A stretch of 64,000 nucleotides of DNA from GCA-002708315 sp964460905. Its GTDB lineage: Bacteria > Bacteroidota > Bacteroidia > Bacteroidales > F082. The stretch lies in contig CAYWRM010000007.1 in assembly GCA_964460905.1 (NCBI GenBank), positions 1 to 64,000 of the forward strand, written 5' to 3'. The number at the start of each line of letters is the position of its first letter. Positions within the stretch are counted from its first letter, which is position 1. Below are positions 44,064 through 53,841 of this stretch, in pieces. A program made the position numbers and the translations under genes. The notes beneath the pieces were generated by a model. The model did no database searches, was not told the origin of the DNA, and saw only the letters and a program-made list of their open reading frames with translations.

Positions 44064-47000
44064 ATGTTCCTGATTTTTGATACTGAGACAACCGGATTAC
44101 CAACAAATTGGAATGCACCTCTCGATGATTTTGAAAATTGGCCACGATTAATACAGTTGGCCTGGCAAATTCATGACGAAAAAGGAGAACTTGTTGATAT
44201 TAAAAGTTACCTGGTAAAACCGGAAGGGTTTATTATCCCACGTGGTTCAGAAAAAATACATGGAATATCAACTGAAAGAGCAACAGAAGAGGGGCAACCC
44301 ATTGATATTGTACTTATTGAGTTTAATAAAGCTCTAGAACGAGCTGAAATAATTGCAGGACATAATATTGAATTCGACAATAGTATTGTAGGTTCTGAAA
44401 TGCTGCGAGCAAAAATTAGCACAGTACTTTTTGATAAAAAATCAGTGGACACTAAAACCTTAAGCACTAATTATTGTGCTTTGCCAGGAGGTAGAGGAGG
44501 TAATTTCAAATGGCCTACCCTTGAAGAGTTGTACCTTAAGCTTTTTAATGAAAAGTTTGATGCTGCACATAATGCTATAGCAGATGTTCAGGCTACTGCA
44601 AGATGCTTCTTTGAGCTTATCAGAATCGGTATAATTGATGCAAGCTCTCTTGATGTAGATAATGCTTTAATTGAAATGTTTAAGGAAAATAATCCTACTA
44701 TAATTCAATCGGTTGGCATCGAAGTAAGTTCTTTTCATGAAAATGAAAACATTGAAGCTGAGGTAGGTAAAAAAGAAATTCCAAAGAAGGATATAGCGGC
44801 AGATACTAATGAGAAAATACCATTTACGCACTTACATGTTCATACCCAGTTTTCTGTTTTAGATGGCTTATCCGATATTGATGAGATGGTTGGCAAAGCT
44901 AAAAAGGATGGAATGGACGCAGTGGCTATTACAGACCATGGTTACATGTATGGAGTAAAAAAGTTTCATGATGCTGCTTTACGCGCTGAAATAAAGCCAA
45001 TTATAGGTTGTGAAGTTTATGTCGCCCGTAGGGGAATGTTAAAAAAAGAAAGCAAGATTGATGGTTCAGGATGGCATTTGGTACTTCTTGCCAAAAATTT
45101 ACAAGGTTATCATAACTTAATAAAGATGGTGTCAATTGCTGCGATTGATGGTTTTTATTATAAACCTCGTGTTGATAAAGCTTTGTTGAAAAAATATTCA
45201 GAAGGTCTTATAGCAATGTCAGCTTGTTTAGGTGGTGAGATTCCACAAAAAATTATTAATGACGGGGAGGAAAAAGCAGAGGAGGCTTTAATTGAATACA
45301 AAGATATTTTTGGTGAGGATTTTTATCTTGAGTTACAACGTCATCCAACCGGTGATCCTGAAATTGATAAAAATGTATTTGATGATCAGGTTTATGTTAA
45401 CAAAGCACTATTAAAATTTGCTGAAAAGTATGATATTAAGGTTGTTGCTACAAATGATTCACATTTTGTAAATGCTTCAGATGCTGGAGCTCACGATCGA
45501 TTAATTTGTATAGGTACAGCCAAGGATCTAGATGATCCGGTTCGTATGCGTTACACAAAGCAAGAATGGTTCAAGACTCGTGCAGAAATGCAAGAACTTT
45601 TTAGTGATTTGCCTCACGCATTGGAAAACACAAAGGAAATTGCAGATAAAGTTGAGGTTTATGGATTAAATAATGATCCCATAATGCCCGAGTTCGTAAT
45701 ACCTGATCAATTTAATAATGCTGACGATTATTTAAGGCATATTACTTATCTTGGTGCTGAAAAGCGGTATTCAGATGTAAATGATGATATTCGTTCACGT
45801 ATAGATTTTGAGCTTGAAACAATAAAAAAAATGGGATTCCCCGATTATTTTTTAATTGTTTGGGATTTTTTGGTTGCTGCTAGAGAAATGGGAGTAATTG
45901 TAGGCCCGGGAAGGGGAAGTGCAGCCGGGTCGGTAGTTTCTTATTCTTTACGGATAACTGATATTGATCCGCTAAAGTATAATCTGCTTTTTGAAAGATT
46001 TTTAAATCCTGACCGTATTTCAATGCCTGATATTGATATTGATTTTGATGATGATGGTAGGGAAAGAATACTTGAATGGGTTAGAGATAAATATGGAAAA
46101 AACAGAGTAGCTCACTTGATCACATTCGGTACAATGGCTGCAAAAATGGCCATCAGAGATGTTGCCAGAGTGCAGCGATTACATCTTTCGGAGGCTGACA
46201 GACTCGCAAAAATGGTACCTGATAGCCCTGGTATTACATTGAATAAGGCAATGAAGGAAAACCCGGAGTTGAAAAAAGAACTTGATGAGGGTAAACCTGA
46301 AGTAAGTTCTGTACTTAAAAATGCAATCACACTTGAAGGGTCTGTTCGTAATACAGGAACGCATGCCTGTGGTATAATTATCAGTAAGGATGACCTCAAC
46401 AATTATATACCTGTAACATCAGTAAAAGACTCAGTTCTAACTTATGCCACTCAAATAGATGGAAAGTACATTGAGTCAGTAGGACTTCTTAAAATGGATT
46501 TTTTAGGTCTTAAGACTTTATCTATAATTAAAGATACTGTTGAAAATATTAGAAAATCGAAAGGGGATATTATTGATATTGACAAAATTCCTTTTGATGA
46601 TGAGCTTACTTACAATCTATTTAGTAAAGGTGATACAATTGCATTATTCCAGTTTGAATCAGATGGTATGCGTAAGCATTTAAAGGATCTTAAACCAACA
46701 CGTTTTGAGGATCTTATAGCAATGGTGGCATTGTACAGACCGGGTCCTATGGCGTATATCCCAAATTTTATTGATCGCAAACACGGAAAGGAAAAGATAG
46801 AATACGATTTTCCTGAGATGAAGGAGGAACTGGAAGAAACATATGGTATTACTGTATATCAGGAGCAAGTGATGTTACTGTCGCGCAAGCTTGCCGGTTT
46901 TACTCGTGGTCAATCTGACTCGTTGCGAAAAGCAATGGGTAAGAAGAAGATTGCTGAGATGGAAAAGCTAAAAGTTAAATTCATAGAAGGTTGTGAAAAA

Positions 47001-48305
47001 AATAACTTGGAAGTTTCTAAGGTTGAGAAGGTTTGGAAGGACTGGGAGGCTTTCGCGAGCTATGCTTTTAATAAATCACATGCAACTTGCTATGCATATT
47101 TGGCATACCAAACAGCGTACCTTAAAGCGCATTACCCGGCAGAGTTTATGGCTGCTAACCTTGGTCGTAACCTTAGTGATATTAAAAAGATAACGCATCT
47201 TATTGCAGAAACGAAAAGAATGGGGATTTCGGTACTTAGGCCGGATGTAAACGAAAGCTCTGCAAGCTTTACCGTAACAAAAAGTGGTATTATTCGATTT
47301 GGCCTGGCTGCCATTAAAGGAGTTGGTGAAGCTGCTGTTGATCAGGTTATTGCCGAAAGAGAAAAGAATAATTTCTTCACTAGTATTTTTAATTTTGTAA
47401 AAAGAGTAAGCTTAAAATCAGTAAACAAAAGAAGTATTGAAGCATTAGCTAAAGCAGGAGCTTTTGATGCTTTTGAAGATACTCATAGGGCTCAGTATTT
47501 TTTCTCTGAAGGAGAAAATTCAGGAAATTATATTGAGAAGGTAATTAAATATGGCTCAAAATATCAGGAGCAGCAAAATTCGTCTCAGGTTTCATTATTT
47601 GGTGATACTGAGATGTTTGAGGTTAGAGACCCTGATATGCCCGAGTGCGAAAAATGGAGCCTTCCCGTCCAGTTACAATTTGAGAAAGAGGTTACTGGTT
47701 TTTATATTTCAGGCCATCCTCTTGATGATTATTTGCAAACAATGGATAGATTTTCTAAAGTAAAAATTGACGAGCTTAGGAATAACATAGATAAATATAA
47801 GGATCAGCAGATTACGTTTGCCGGGATGATAACAGAATCATCTCAAAAGATCTCAAAAAATGGTGATCCTTTCGGTACATTTACTATAGAAGATTTTTCG
47901 GGGAATATAAATTTAGTACTATTTTCAGAAATGTACCTGAAGAAAAAACATATGCTTGAACCGGGTAATAATATATTTATTACAGCACGTATTGAAGAAA
48001 GACGTTATCAGCAAGGTAGCCTGCAAATTAAAATACTTGATATATTCTTGCTGTCGGAAACAATGGCAAAGCTTGCAAAAGCTATACTACTTAATATTTC
48101 TGTCACTGAAATTAATGATAAAATTTCTAGCGAAATATTAGAACTTACTAATGCAAATCCTGGAGATACACCTCTTCAAGTACGCTTAACAGATCCTGAT
48201 AATAACGTAAATATCTTACTAAAATCTGTAAGCACTAAGGTTAATCCAAGGTTATTTGTAAAAGAACTTTTAGAGAGAAGTAAAATTAATTATTCAATTG
48301 TTTGA
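44064..48305 (+). CDS. dnaE: DNA polymerase III alpha subunit with fused N-terminal proofreading exonuclease
   Basis: A 1413-residue replicative polymerase, about 200 residues longer than a plain DnaE. Residues about 1-185 form a DEDDh exonuclease (Asp6 and Glu8 in FDTETTGL; IAGHNIEFDNSIV; HNAIADVQATARCF). The PHP domain starts near 254 with HLHVHTQFS (His256/258/260). The polymerase aspartates are in PDIDIDF (Asp656/658/660), with GPGRGSAAGS and the finger FNKSHATCYAYLAYQ intact. A C-terminal OB domain (about 1250-1330) and tail follow. Thioredoxin comes next, after 73 bases. The fusion gives covalent proofreading without a separate DnaQ. Confidence 0.95.
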   Translation: MFLIFDTETTGLPTNWNAPLDDFENWPRLIQLAWQIHDEKGELVDIKSYLVKPEGFIIPRGSEKIHGISTERATEEGQPIDIVLIEFNKALERAEIIAGHNIEFDNSIVGSEMLRAKISTVLFDKKSVDTKTLSTNYCALPGGRGGNFKWPTLEELYLKLFNEKFDAAHNAIADVQATARCFFELIRIGIIDASSLDVDNALIEMFKENNPTIIQSVGIEVSSFHENENIEAEVGKKEIPKKDIAADTNEKIPFTHLHVHTQFSVLDGLSDIDEMVGKAKKDGMDAVAITDHGYMYGVKKFHDAALRAEIKPIIGCEVYVARRGMLKKESKIDGSGWHLVLLAKNLQGYHNLIKMVSIAAIDGFYYKPRVDKALLKKYSEGLIAMSACLGGEIPQKIINDGEEKAEEALIEYKDIFGEDFYLELQRHPTGDPEIDKNVFDDQVYVNKALLKFAEKYDIKVVATNDSHFVNASDAGAHDRLICIGTAKDLDDPVRMRYTKQEWFKTRAEMQELFSDLPHALENTKEIADKVEVYGLNNDPIMPEFVIPDQFNNADDYLRHITYLGAEKRYSDVNDDIRSRIDFELETIKKMGFPDYFLIVWDFLVAAREMGVIVGPGRGSAAGSVVSYSLRITDIDPLKYNLLFERFLNPDRISMPDIDIDFDDDGRERILEWVRDKYGKNRVAHLITFGTMAAKMAIRDVARVQRLHLSEADRLAKMVPDSPGITLNKAMKENPELKKELDEGKPEVSSVLKNAITLEGSVRNTGTHACGIIISKDDLNNYIPVTSVKDSVLTYATQIDGKYIESVGLLKMDFLGLKTLSIIKDTVENIRKSKGDIIDIDKIPFDDELTYNLFSKGDTIALFQFESDGMRKHLKDLKPTRFEDLIAMVALYRPGPMAYIPNFIDRKHGKEKIEYDFPEMKEELEETYGITVYQEQVMLLSRKLAGFTRGQSDSLRKAMGKKKIAEMEKLKVKFIEGCEKNNLEVSKVEKVWKDWEAFASYAFNKSHATCYAYLAYQTAYLKAHYPAEFMAANLGRNLSDIKKITHLIAETKRMGISVLRPDVNESSASFTVTKSGIIRFGLAAIKGVGEAAVDQVIAEREKNNFFTSIFNFVKRVSLKSVNKRSIEALAKAGAFDAFEDTHRAQYFFSEGENSGNYIEKVIKYGSKYQEQQNSSQVSLFGDTEMFEVRDPDMPECEKWSLPVQLQFEKEVTGFYISGHPLDDYLQTMDRFSKVKIDELRNNIDKYKDQQITFAGMITESSQKISKNGDPFGTFTIEDFSGNINLVLFSEMYLKKKHMLEPGNNIFITARIEERRYQQGSLQIKILDIFLLSETMAKLAKAILLNISVTEINDKISSEILELTNANPGDTPLQVRLTDPDNNVNILLKSVSTKVNPRLFVKELLERSKINYSIV

Positions 48306-48323
48306 TTTTTGATAAATAATACT

Positions 48324-48352
48324 TGTTAGTTTATTTTTCTTAACTATTTTTG
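48324..48352 (+). promoter_or_regulatory. Bacteroidota-type promoter for trxA
   Basis: TTG (48324-48326) and TATTTTTG (48345-48352) are separated by 18 bases, matching -33 and -7 elements. The trxA ATG follows 26 bases after the -7 box, giving a normal short leader. It lies in the gap after dnaE. Confidence 0.55.
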
Positions 48353-48378
48353 ACACGTTAATAAAAACACTTAAAATT

Positions 48379-48696
48379 ATGGCATTAGAATTTACAGACG
48401 CTAATTTTGAAGCACTTGCGTTAAAAACAGATAAACCAGTTATAGTAGATTTTTGGGCAGTTTGGTGCGGACCATGCCGTATTGTTGGTCCTGTTGTTGA
48501 GGAAATTGGTGATGACTTTGGTGACAAAGTAGTAGTTGGTAAACTTGATGTTGACCATAATCCAGAAACAGCTAAGAAATATGGAATACGTAATATACCC
48601 ACACTTTTGTTTTTTAAAAATGGTGAAGTAGTTGATAAACAGGTAGGAGCAGTTCCTAAACAAGTATTGGTAACTAAGTTAGAGGCACTTCTTTAG
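48379..48696 (+). CDS. trxA: thioredoxin
   Basis: A 105-residue dithiol reductant with the active site WCGPC (Cys30, Cys33), the buried aspartate in VIVDFWA and the cis-proline in RNIPTLLFF. There is no signal peptide, so it is cytoplasmic. It lies downstream of dnaE with its own promoter and upstream of a terminator at 48775-48801, making it a single-gene unit. Confidence 0.97.
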   Translation: MALEFTDANFEALALKTDKPVIVDFWAVWCGPCRIVGPVVEEIGDDFGDKVVVGKLDVDHNPETAKKYGIRNIPTLLFFKNGEVVDKQVGAVPKQVLVTKLEALL

Positions 48697-48774
48697 TTAG
48701 ATTTATTTTTCAATTGTATGCTTGCCAGTTGGTAGGCTCAATTGATAGTTACTGATTATGTATTGTACTACAAA

Positions 48775-48801
48775 TTGGGCTGTTTCTACATAGCCCTTTT
48801 T
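48775..48801 (+). terminator. intrinsic terminator after trxA
   Basis: GGGCT (48777-48781) pairs with AGCCC (48792-48796), extended by a G-T pair, followed at once by TTTTT (48797-48801). It lies between trxA and the DUF58 gene and separates the two transcripts. Confidence 0.7.
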
Positions 48802-48857
48802 GGTTTGGTAGATTATTATATCTGATAACTAACAAATAACCAATGAATAAATAACTT

Positions 48858-49793
48858 TTGGGATATACTTTAGATCATAACCGTATAGAGCAATTTAGTC
48901 CTCTGGAATTACTTGCCAAACAAGTGGTAGAGGGTACTATAACTGGTCTGCACAAAAGTCCCTTTCATGGCTTTTCTGTTGAATTTGCTGAACACAGGCA
49001 GTATAACGCCGGTGAATCAACAAGGCATATCGATTGGAAACTTTATGGACGTACTGATAAGATGTATGTAAAAAGGTATGAAGAAGAAACAAATTTACGA
49101 TGTCGCATAATTATCGACTGTTCTTCTTCGATGTATTTTCCTAAAATGGATTCTCCAACCATAGATAATCCAAATAAAATAGTCTTTTCAGTTTATGCAG
49201 CAGCTGCTCTCATAAGTTTAATGAATAAGCAGCGAGATACCACAGGATTGAGCTTATTTACAGATAAGGTGGAGTTTCATTCACATTCAAAGTCAAATTC
49301 AGTACATCAAAAGCATTTATTTACAGAGCTTGAAAAATTGTTGGATCTTAAAGCATCGGGTAGTGATAATCATACTAATATAACTAATTCATTGCATCAG
49401 GTTGCTGAATTGATTCACAAGCGATCATTGGTAATTATTTTTAGTGATATGTTTGATGATATTGACAGGCAGGAAGAAATGTTTTCAACTTTGCAACATT
49501 TCAAGCATTATAAACACGAGGTAATATTGTTTCACGTTACGGATAAGAAAGTAGAGGAGGAGCTTGACTTGGATGACCGTCCGTACAAGTTTGTAGATAT
49601 GGAAAGCGGTGAATTATTGCGAGTTAACCCTGTTGAGATTCGTGAAAAATATATGGAAGAGGCAAAAAAAGCAAATCACGAACTTGAAGTGAGATGCGGA
49701 CGTTATGGAATTGATTATGTTGAAGCTGATATTAATAAGGGCTTTGAAGGAATATTGCTTCCATATTTAATGAAAAGAAAAAAGTTATATTGA
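48858..49793 (+). CDS. DUF58 protein with von Willebrand-type MIDAS motif
   Basis: A 311-residue cytoplasmic protein. The DUF58 core SPFHGFSVEFAEHRQYNAGE and TRHIDWKLYGRTDKMYVKR is near residues 40-75, and the MIDAS-like DCSSSMYFPK near 95. The family usually acts with a MoxR ATPase in assembly or stress functions. No moxR or vWA (bat) genes are beside it here. No ATG precedes the conserved N-terminus (NRIEQFSPLELLAKQVVEG), so the TTG at 48858 is the likely start; an ATG a few bases upstream runs into a stop immediately. The following 416-base gap is full of repeats. Confidence 0.85.
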   Translation: MGYTLDHNRIEQFSPLELLAKQVVEGTITGLHKSPFHGFSVEFAEHRQYNAGESTRHIDWKLYGRTDKMYVKRYEEETNLRCRIIIDCSSSMYFPKMDSPTIDNPNKIVFSVYAAAALISLMNKQRDTTGLSLFTDKVEFHSHSKSNSVHQKHLFTELEKLLDLKASGSDNHTNITNSLHQVAELIHKRSLVIIFSDMFDDIDRQEEMFSTLQHFKHYKHEVILFHVTDKKVEEELDLDDRPYKFVDMESGELLRVNPVEIREKYMEEAKKANHELEVRCGRYGIDYVEADINKGFEGILLPYLMKRKKLY

Positions 49794-50209
49794 TTGAGTA
49801 TAACCCCCTTGTGTAAAGTCATATGTCCTTTGGTATTAAGAAGGCTTCCTGCCGGTCAGTCAGGCGGGCGTCATATTTTCTCGTAGTGACGTCATTGCGA
49901 TGACGATCCCGATAGCTATCGGGAGAGGAAGAAGCAATCTCAATACGTCACTTTGAAATTGACTTAACACTAGGTTATTATCCCAACCATCTTAAAGTTC
50001 TAAATATTTGATATAAGTATGACTGCCAACAAATGTCAACAGTCATTTGATATTTAGTTAGTTCAGCTAATTATTATTACGTTATTTTAATCTAAGATAG
50101 CAATAAAAAAAGTAAACTGAAGAAATACTAGTTTGCTTCTCTATTTATTCATAACTTTGTAACAAGGTGTACAATAACGAGATTTAAAAGAATAATTAAT
50201 TTCTATCCA
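49794..50209. other. repeat-rich intergenic region
   Basis: This region has no gene. It holds a degenerate CCTGCC/GGCGGG palindrome (49848-49870) and a small inverted-repeat unit (49886-49951). The remainder (49970-50209) is AT-rich and unremarkable. The malonyl-CoA decarboxylase promoter should lie in the last 100 bases, but no clear box was found. Confidence 0.5.
49886..49951. repeat. 66-bp inverted-repeat unit with perfect 16-bp central palindrome
   Basis: GTGACGTCATTG (49886-49897) and CAATACGTCAC (49941-49951) are inverted repeats with one base inserted. Within lies the perfect palindrome CCCGATAGCTATCGGG (49908-49923). The GC content exceeds that of the surroundings. The structure resembles REP or MITE remnants scattered through Bacteroidota chromosomes, often with AAGCAATCTC inside, as here. 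Confidence 0.6.
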
Positions 50210-51529
50210 ATGAATATTATAGGCCGTTTTGCGAAAAACCTTGTTGACTCAATTGCCGATACAGGGGAAAAGTTTTTAAAAAACAGAAGGTTAAGAGGTA
50301 ATTCAGTTCAAATGTTGCTTGAATTATGTGATGATCTTATTTCGCATAAAGGTTTTGCCTCCGGAATTGCCCTGGCCAGGGAAGTTGTTAATCGATATGG
50401 ATTATTAACCCAAAATGATAAGTTAAAGTTCTTCAAGGAATTGAACAAGAACATGGGATATAACCTTCAAGAAATAAAGAAGGTTGCAGCTAAATTTTCA
50501 AATTCACCTACTGAAAAAACATTGCAGGAACTATCGGATCATCTGAAATCAAAGCTCCAAAAACTTTTCAGCAGGATGATAATGGCACCAATGGGCACAC
50601 AGTTGATTGTTTCTCTAAGGGAAGACCTATTGGGTTTTATTCCTTCACATTCAGATTTACAAGCTGTTGATGAAGTTTTAAGAAGGTTGCTTATTTCATG
50701 GTTCAATCCGGGATTTCTGGTGCTCAAAAAAATTGACTGGGATACTGAGGCTTCCATTCTTGAGAAAATAATAGAATACGAGACCGTTCATTCCATTGCA
50801 AATTGGAATGATTTAAAAAGTAGGTTAGCTGCTAACAGGAAATGTTTTGCATATTTTCATCCTGCCCTGGAAGATGAACCTTTAATTTTTGTGGAAGTGG
50901 CTCTTACCAAAGGTATATCACGCTCTATTCAGTCAATCATTAATGAAGAAGCTGATTTGGAAAAAAAGACAGATACAGCCATATTTTATTCCATAAACAA
51001 TTGTCAGAGAGGACTTAAAAAGATTCCTTTGGGGAACTTCCTGATTAAAATGGTTGTAACGGAACTTGCATATGAATTGCCATCGATTAAAAAATACAGC
51101 ACATTATCCCCAATTCCGGGATTTGCTACCTGGTTAAGGGACGAGTTAAAAATAGGGGGTAGCCAATATTTACCAGAAAATGATATAGAATTGTTACAAT
51201 TGATTAATGATAGTGATTGGTATAAAGACTCAAAAAAACGCAATGAACTAAAAAAACCATTGATTAAAGCATGTGCCAATTATCTTGTTCTCTCTAAAAA
51301 GAACGGAAACCCAATAAATTCAGTTGCAAGATTTCACTTTGGTAACGGAGCACAATTGTACCGAATTAACTGGATGGGCAATACATCAGAATATGGAATT
51401 ACCAAATCTTTCGGGTTAATGGTGAATTATTTGTATGATCCAAAACAAATTGAAGCAAACCATGAAGCCTATTTGCAGAAAGGGGAGTTAGCATTATCAA
51501 AATCAATCTATTCCATTCTGGGCTCATAG
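50210..51529 (+). CDS. malonyl-CoA decarboxylase
   Basis: The enzyme converts malonyl-CoA to acetyl-CoA and CO2. It is 439 residues: a helical N-terminal domain to about 150, then a GNAT-like catalytic domain. FAYFHPALEDEPLIFVEVAL, FYSINNCQRGLKKIPLGNFL, the LSPIPGF block (Ser300) and ARFHFGNGA with His376 are the family's conserved segments. Ser300 and His376 fit the catalytic pair described for the human enzyme. No malonate transport or malonyl-CoA synthetase gene is adjacent. The gene is isolated behind a repeat-rich gap, and its lineage may repay a check because the family is best known from proteobacteria and mitochondria. Confidence 0.9.
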   Translation: MNIIGRFAKNLVDSIADTGEKFLKNRRLRGNSVQMLLELCDDLISHKGFASGIALAREVVNRYGLLTQNDKLKFFKELNKNMGYNLQEIKKVAAKFSNSPTEKTLQELSDHLKSKLQKLFSRMIMAPMGTQLIVSLREDLLGFIPSHSDLQAVDEVLRRLLISWFNPGFLVLKKIDWDTEASILEKIIEYETVHSIANWNDLKSRLAANRKCFAYFHPALEDEPLIFVEVALTKGISRSIQSIINEEADLEKKTDTAIFYSINNCQRGLKKIPLGNFLIKMVVTELAYELPSIKKYSTLSPIPGFATWLRDELKIGGSQYLPENDIELLQLINDSDWYKDSKKRNELKKPLIKACANYLVLSKKNGNPINSVARFHFGNGAQLYRINWMGNTSEYGITKSFGLMVNYLYDPKQIEANHEAYLQKGELALSKSIYSILGS

Positions 51530-51550
51530 TTATTTCAACCTCAGTAAATG

Positions 51551-53839
51551 TTATAACTTAATTTTAACTTCTAATTTCACCTCGCTCTTACTATTCCCAT
51601 CAATAATATCATTGCCGGAGCCAATTGTATTTTGATTGAAGTAGCTTGTCCTGGCATATCGTAACCACATTGATATTCGTGGTATAATTTTCCATTTTAG
51701 CATGAGATACCATCGTTGACCATTGTTGAAATATGAAGGAACACTAAATGCATAAAGTACATCATTTTCATAAGTATATATGCGGCTGTTGTAACCGTCG
51801 GTAGCAAATAATGAGTATCTGAAAGTAGTTTCAAGTGGGAAATTTATTGGTCGGAAAAGTATATCCTGATAAATAAGATATCCGTTTTCTTGTTCAGCAA
51901 AGTCACTATTATAAATAATCATATCTATCCTGTTTTTACAGATGATATTATGTGTTACATTATAGGAAATAAAGAATCTAAACTCATGGCGCTCAATATC
52001 ACTAATTAAGGGCATGTAATTGTATTCTTTCTTAAAATTTTCTTGTTTGTTTTTATAACGATATCTTATATATGAGTTTATATTTTCAATTGGAGTGAAA
52101 TTTATTTGAGTAAGATAATCACGTCCAGTTGATGGAGAACTAATTCTATATTTTAGCCATGGAAATTGATAATGGTCAATATAGCCTGAAATCGAAATGT
52201 ATTTGTGTATCAATGCTTTAAATCCTAAATATATTCCTGTTTCGTTTGCTATTGCACTACTTTCGGCAAATGGGTTTGAATATAAATTTTGATATTCTTT
52301 TCCATAATTATGGTATAAAATAGTTAAGAAAAATCGATCATCTAGAAATGTATTTATTCCGGCTATGCCTGCAAAACCACCAGCTGAAGAGCCTGCAAAC
52401 TCACCGAAAAAGTTAACATTTTTCAGGTTTAATACCATATCTGCCCCATAATTGGTTAATTCAGTTCCCTGGAAGTTAAATTGTTTATATAATTCATCAG
52501 AAAGCACCAATGGCTTGTCTAATATAGTTTTATATGAAGTAACTCCGGTTGTGAAGTTTTTATGCTGATAAGCAATATGACCACCAAAAATTGTGATATT
52601 AATTGTATTCTTATCAAGGAGCTCATTAATTGTGCGATGCATACCTGTTTCAATGATGCTACTGGTACCATCTTGTTCGTTGTAAAGTAATGGTATAATA
52701 TTACCGTCAACAGCATGAGATGAGTAAAAAGGTGTAAACGAGATATTTTTCCACTGTATTGTAGCTGCAATACCTCTAAAAAATCTGTTCTCATTAGCAG
52801 ATGTATTTGGACGAATTCCTCTGGCAAATCTCTTAATCTGAACACCTTCAGCAGATTTTCCAAAAGTAAGACCACTCCAAAGTGTAAGACCTTGTCCAAA
52901 TTCCAGATGATAATCTCCAACTACTATTTTTTTGATAATGTTAATATCTTCTGCGTAAGCAAAAGCTGATACAAAATCGTAACCATTACCCACTTTATTG
53001 CCGATCAACTTTTTTAAACTGTCACTTAACTGACCTTTAAACATTACTTCTCCGGCATCTTTATCCATAGTAAAACCAAATCGTATTTTATTTTTGAAAT
53101 TAAATGAATAGCGTAAGTAATAGTGTTGAGGATTACCTAAATAAACTGAACCCGGATGAGCTATCGCAGAGTCGGAGGGAAGCGAAAACCCCTTACGGGT
53201 TTCAAGTATTTGATCAGCTCTTAGAAGCAGTTGATGCCTGCCATATTTTAAAAAGTGTTTAGCATTGTATTTTGCTTTTTGTTTAAAGGGCTTAGTAACA
53301 ACAAATGGCTGAAGTCTTTTTATAGTTTCTTCATCAAATCCGTTTATTGAAGTAAGTTCATAAATAGATAATAATTGCCCGAATTGATTAATGTAAAGCT
53401 TCAAATTATTTAACTGAATATCGTTAATCATGTATAGATCTCTTAACATATCAATATTAGATCCATTAATATTAATTGGGTTTTTGGAATAATAGAGGTA
53501 GTCATCAATGAGATCAGAATAGTCAAGATTTATATCAGTTGATTGGGCGATGTTTTCAAGTTGGTCAGTTATAAATTCAATATTAACAGGTTGTAAGGTA
53601 TCAGCTTCTTGTGCATAAATGCCTGTGATATTGGAATTAAAGATTACAATTAAGAAGATAGTAATTAGATTCTTGCATAACCCATAATCAAGTATCCTTG
53701 ATCGTAGTGAAATATCTCTACTGAATTTATAGACAGTATATTGATATTCACTATCATGCTCAAAAATAAGCTTGTGTTTAAGTACATTTATGGTCTCAAT
53801 AATACTTATCCTTCTAACAATATTTAATTTGTCAGGCAT
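51551..53839 (-). CDS. HhH-domain outer-membrane beta-barrel protein
   Basis: A 762-residue protein of a Bacteroidota type that joins ComEA-like helix-hairpin-helix motifs to a large barrel. After the leader, DYSDLIDDYLYYSKNPININ starts the HhH segment, with GQLLSIYELTSINGFDEETI as the second hairpin (about 105-175). About 550 residues of alternating strands follow (FLKYGRHQLLLRADQ to KSEVKLEVKIKL). The hairpins lack the GIG loops that contact DNA, so DNA binding is doubtful. Oddly, the hydrophobic signal (about 60-76, ending IYAQ) is preceded by about 58 polar residues, and no start codon lies nearer. It begins 2 bases after the PorV-like gene. Confidence 0.75.
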   Translation of the reverse strand: MPDKLNIVRRISIIETINVLKHKLIFEHDSEYQYTVYKFSRDISLRSRILDYGLCKNLITIFLIVIFNSNITGIYAQEADTLQPVNIEFITDQLENIAQSTDINLDYSDLIDDYLYYSKNPININGSNIDMLRDLYMINDIQLNNLKLYINQFGQLLSIYELTSINGFDEETIKRLQPFVVTKPFKQKAKYNAKHFLKYGRHQLLLRADQILETRKGFSLPSDSAIAHPGSVYLGNPQHYYLRYSFNFKNKIRFGFTMDKDAGEVMFKGQLSDSLKKLIGNKVGNGYDFVSAFAYAEDINIIKKIVVGDYHLEFGQGLTLWSGLTFGKSAEGVQIKRFARGIRPNTSANENRFFRGIAATIQWKNISFTPFYSSHAVDGNIIPLLYNEQDGTSSIIETGMHRTINELLDKNTINITIFGGHIAYQHKNFTTGVTSYKTILDKPLVLSDELYKQFNFQGTELTNYGADMVLNLKNVNFFGEFAGSSAGGFAGIAGINTFLDDRFFLTILYHNYGKEYQNLYSNPFAESSAIANETGIYLGFKALIHKYISISGYIDHYQFPWLKYRISSPSTGRDYLTQINFTPIENINSYIRYRYKNKQENFKKEYNYMPLISDIERHEFRFFISYNVTHNIICKNRIDMIIYNSDFAEQENGYLIYQDILFRPINFPLETTFRYSLFATDGYNSRIYTYENDVLYAFSVPSYFNNGQRWYLMLKWKIIPRISMWLRYARTSYFNQNTIGSGNDIIDGNSKSEVKLEVKIKL

Positions 53840-53841
53840 TG

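Noticed and set aside
50210..51529. A functional link between malonyl-CoA decarboxylase and the glycyl radical enzyme (alkylsuccinate-type pathway)
   Set aside because: The genes are 36 kb apart with no CoA ligase, mutase or transferase between them; proximity gives no support.
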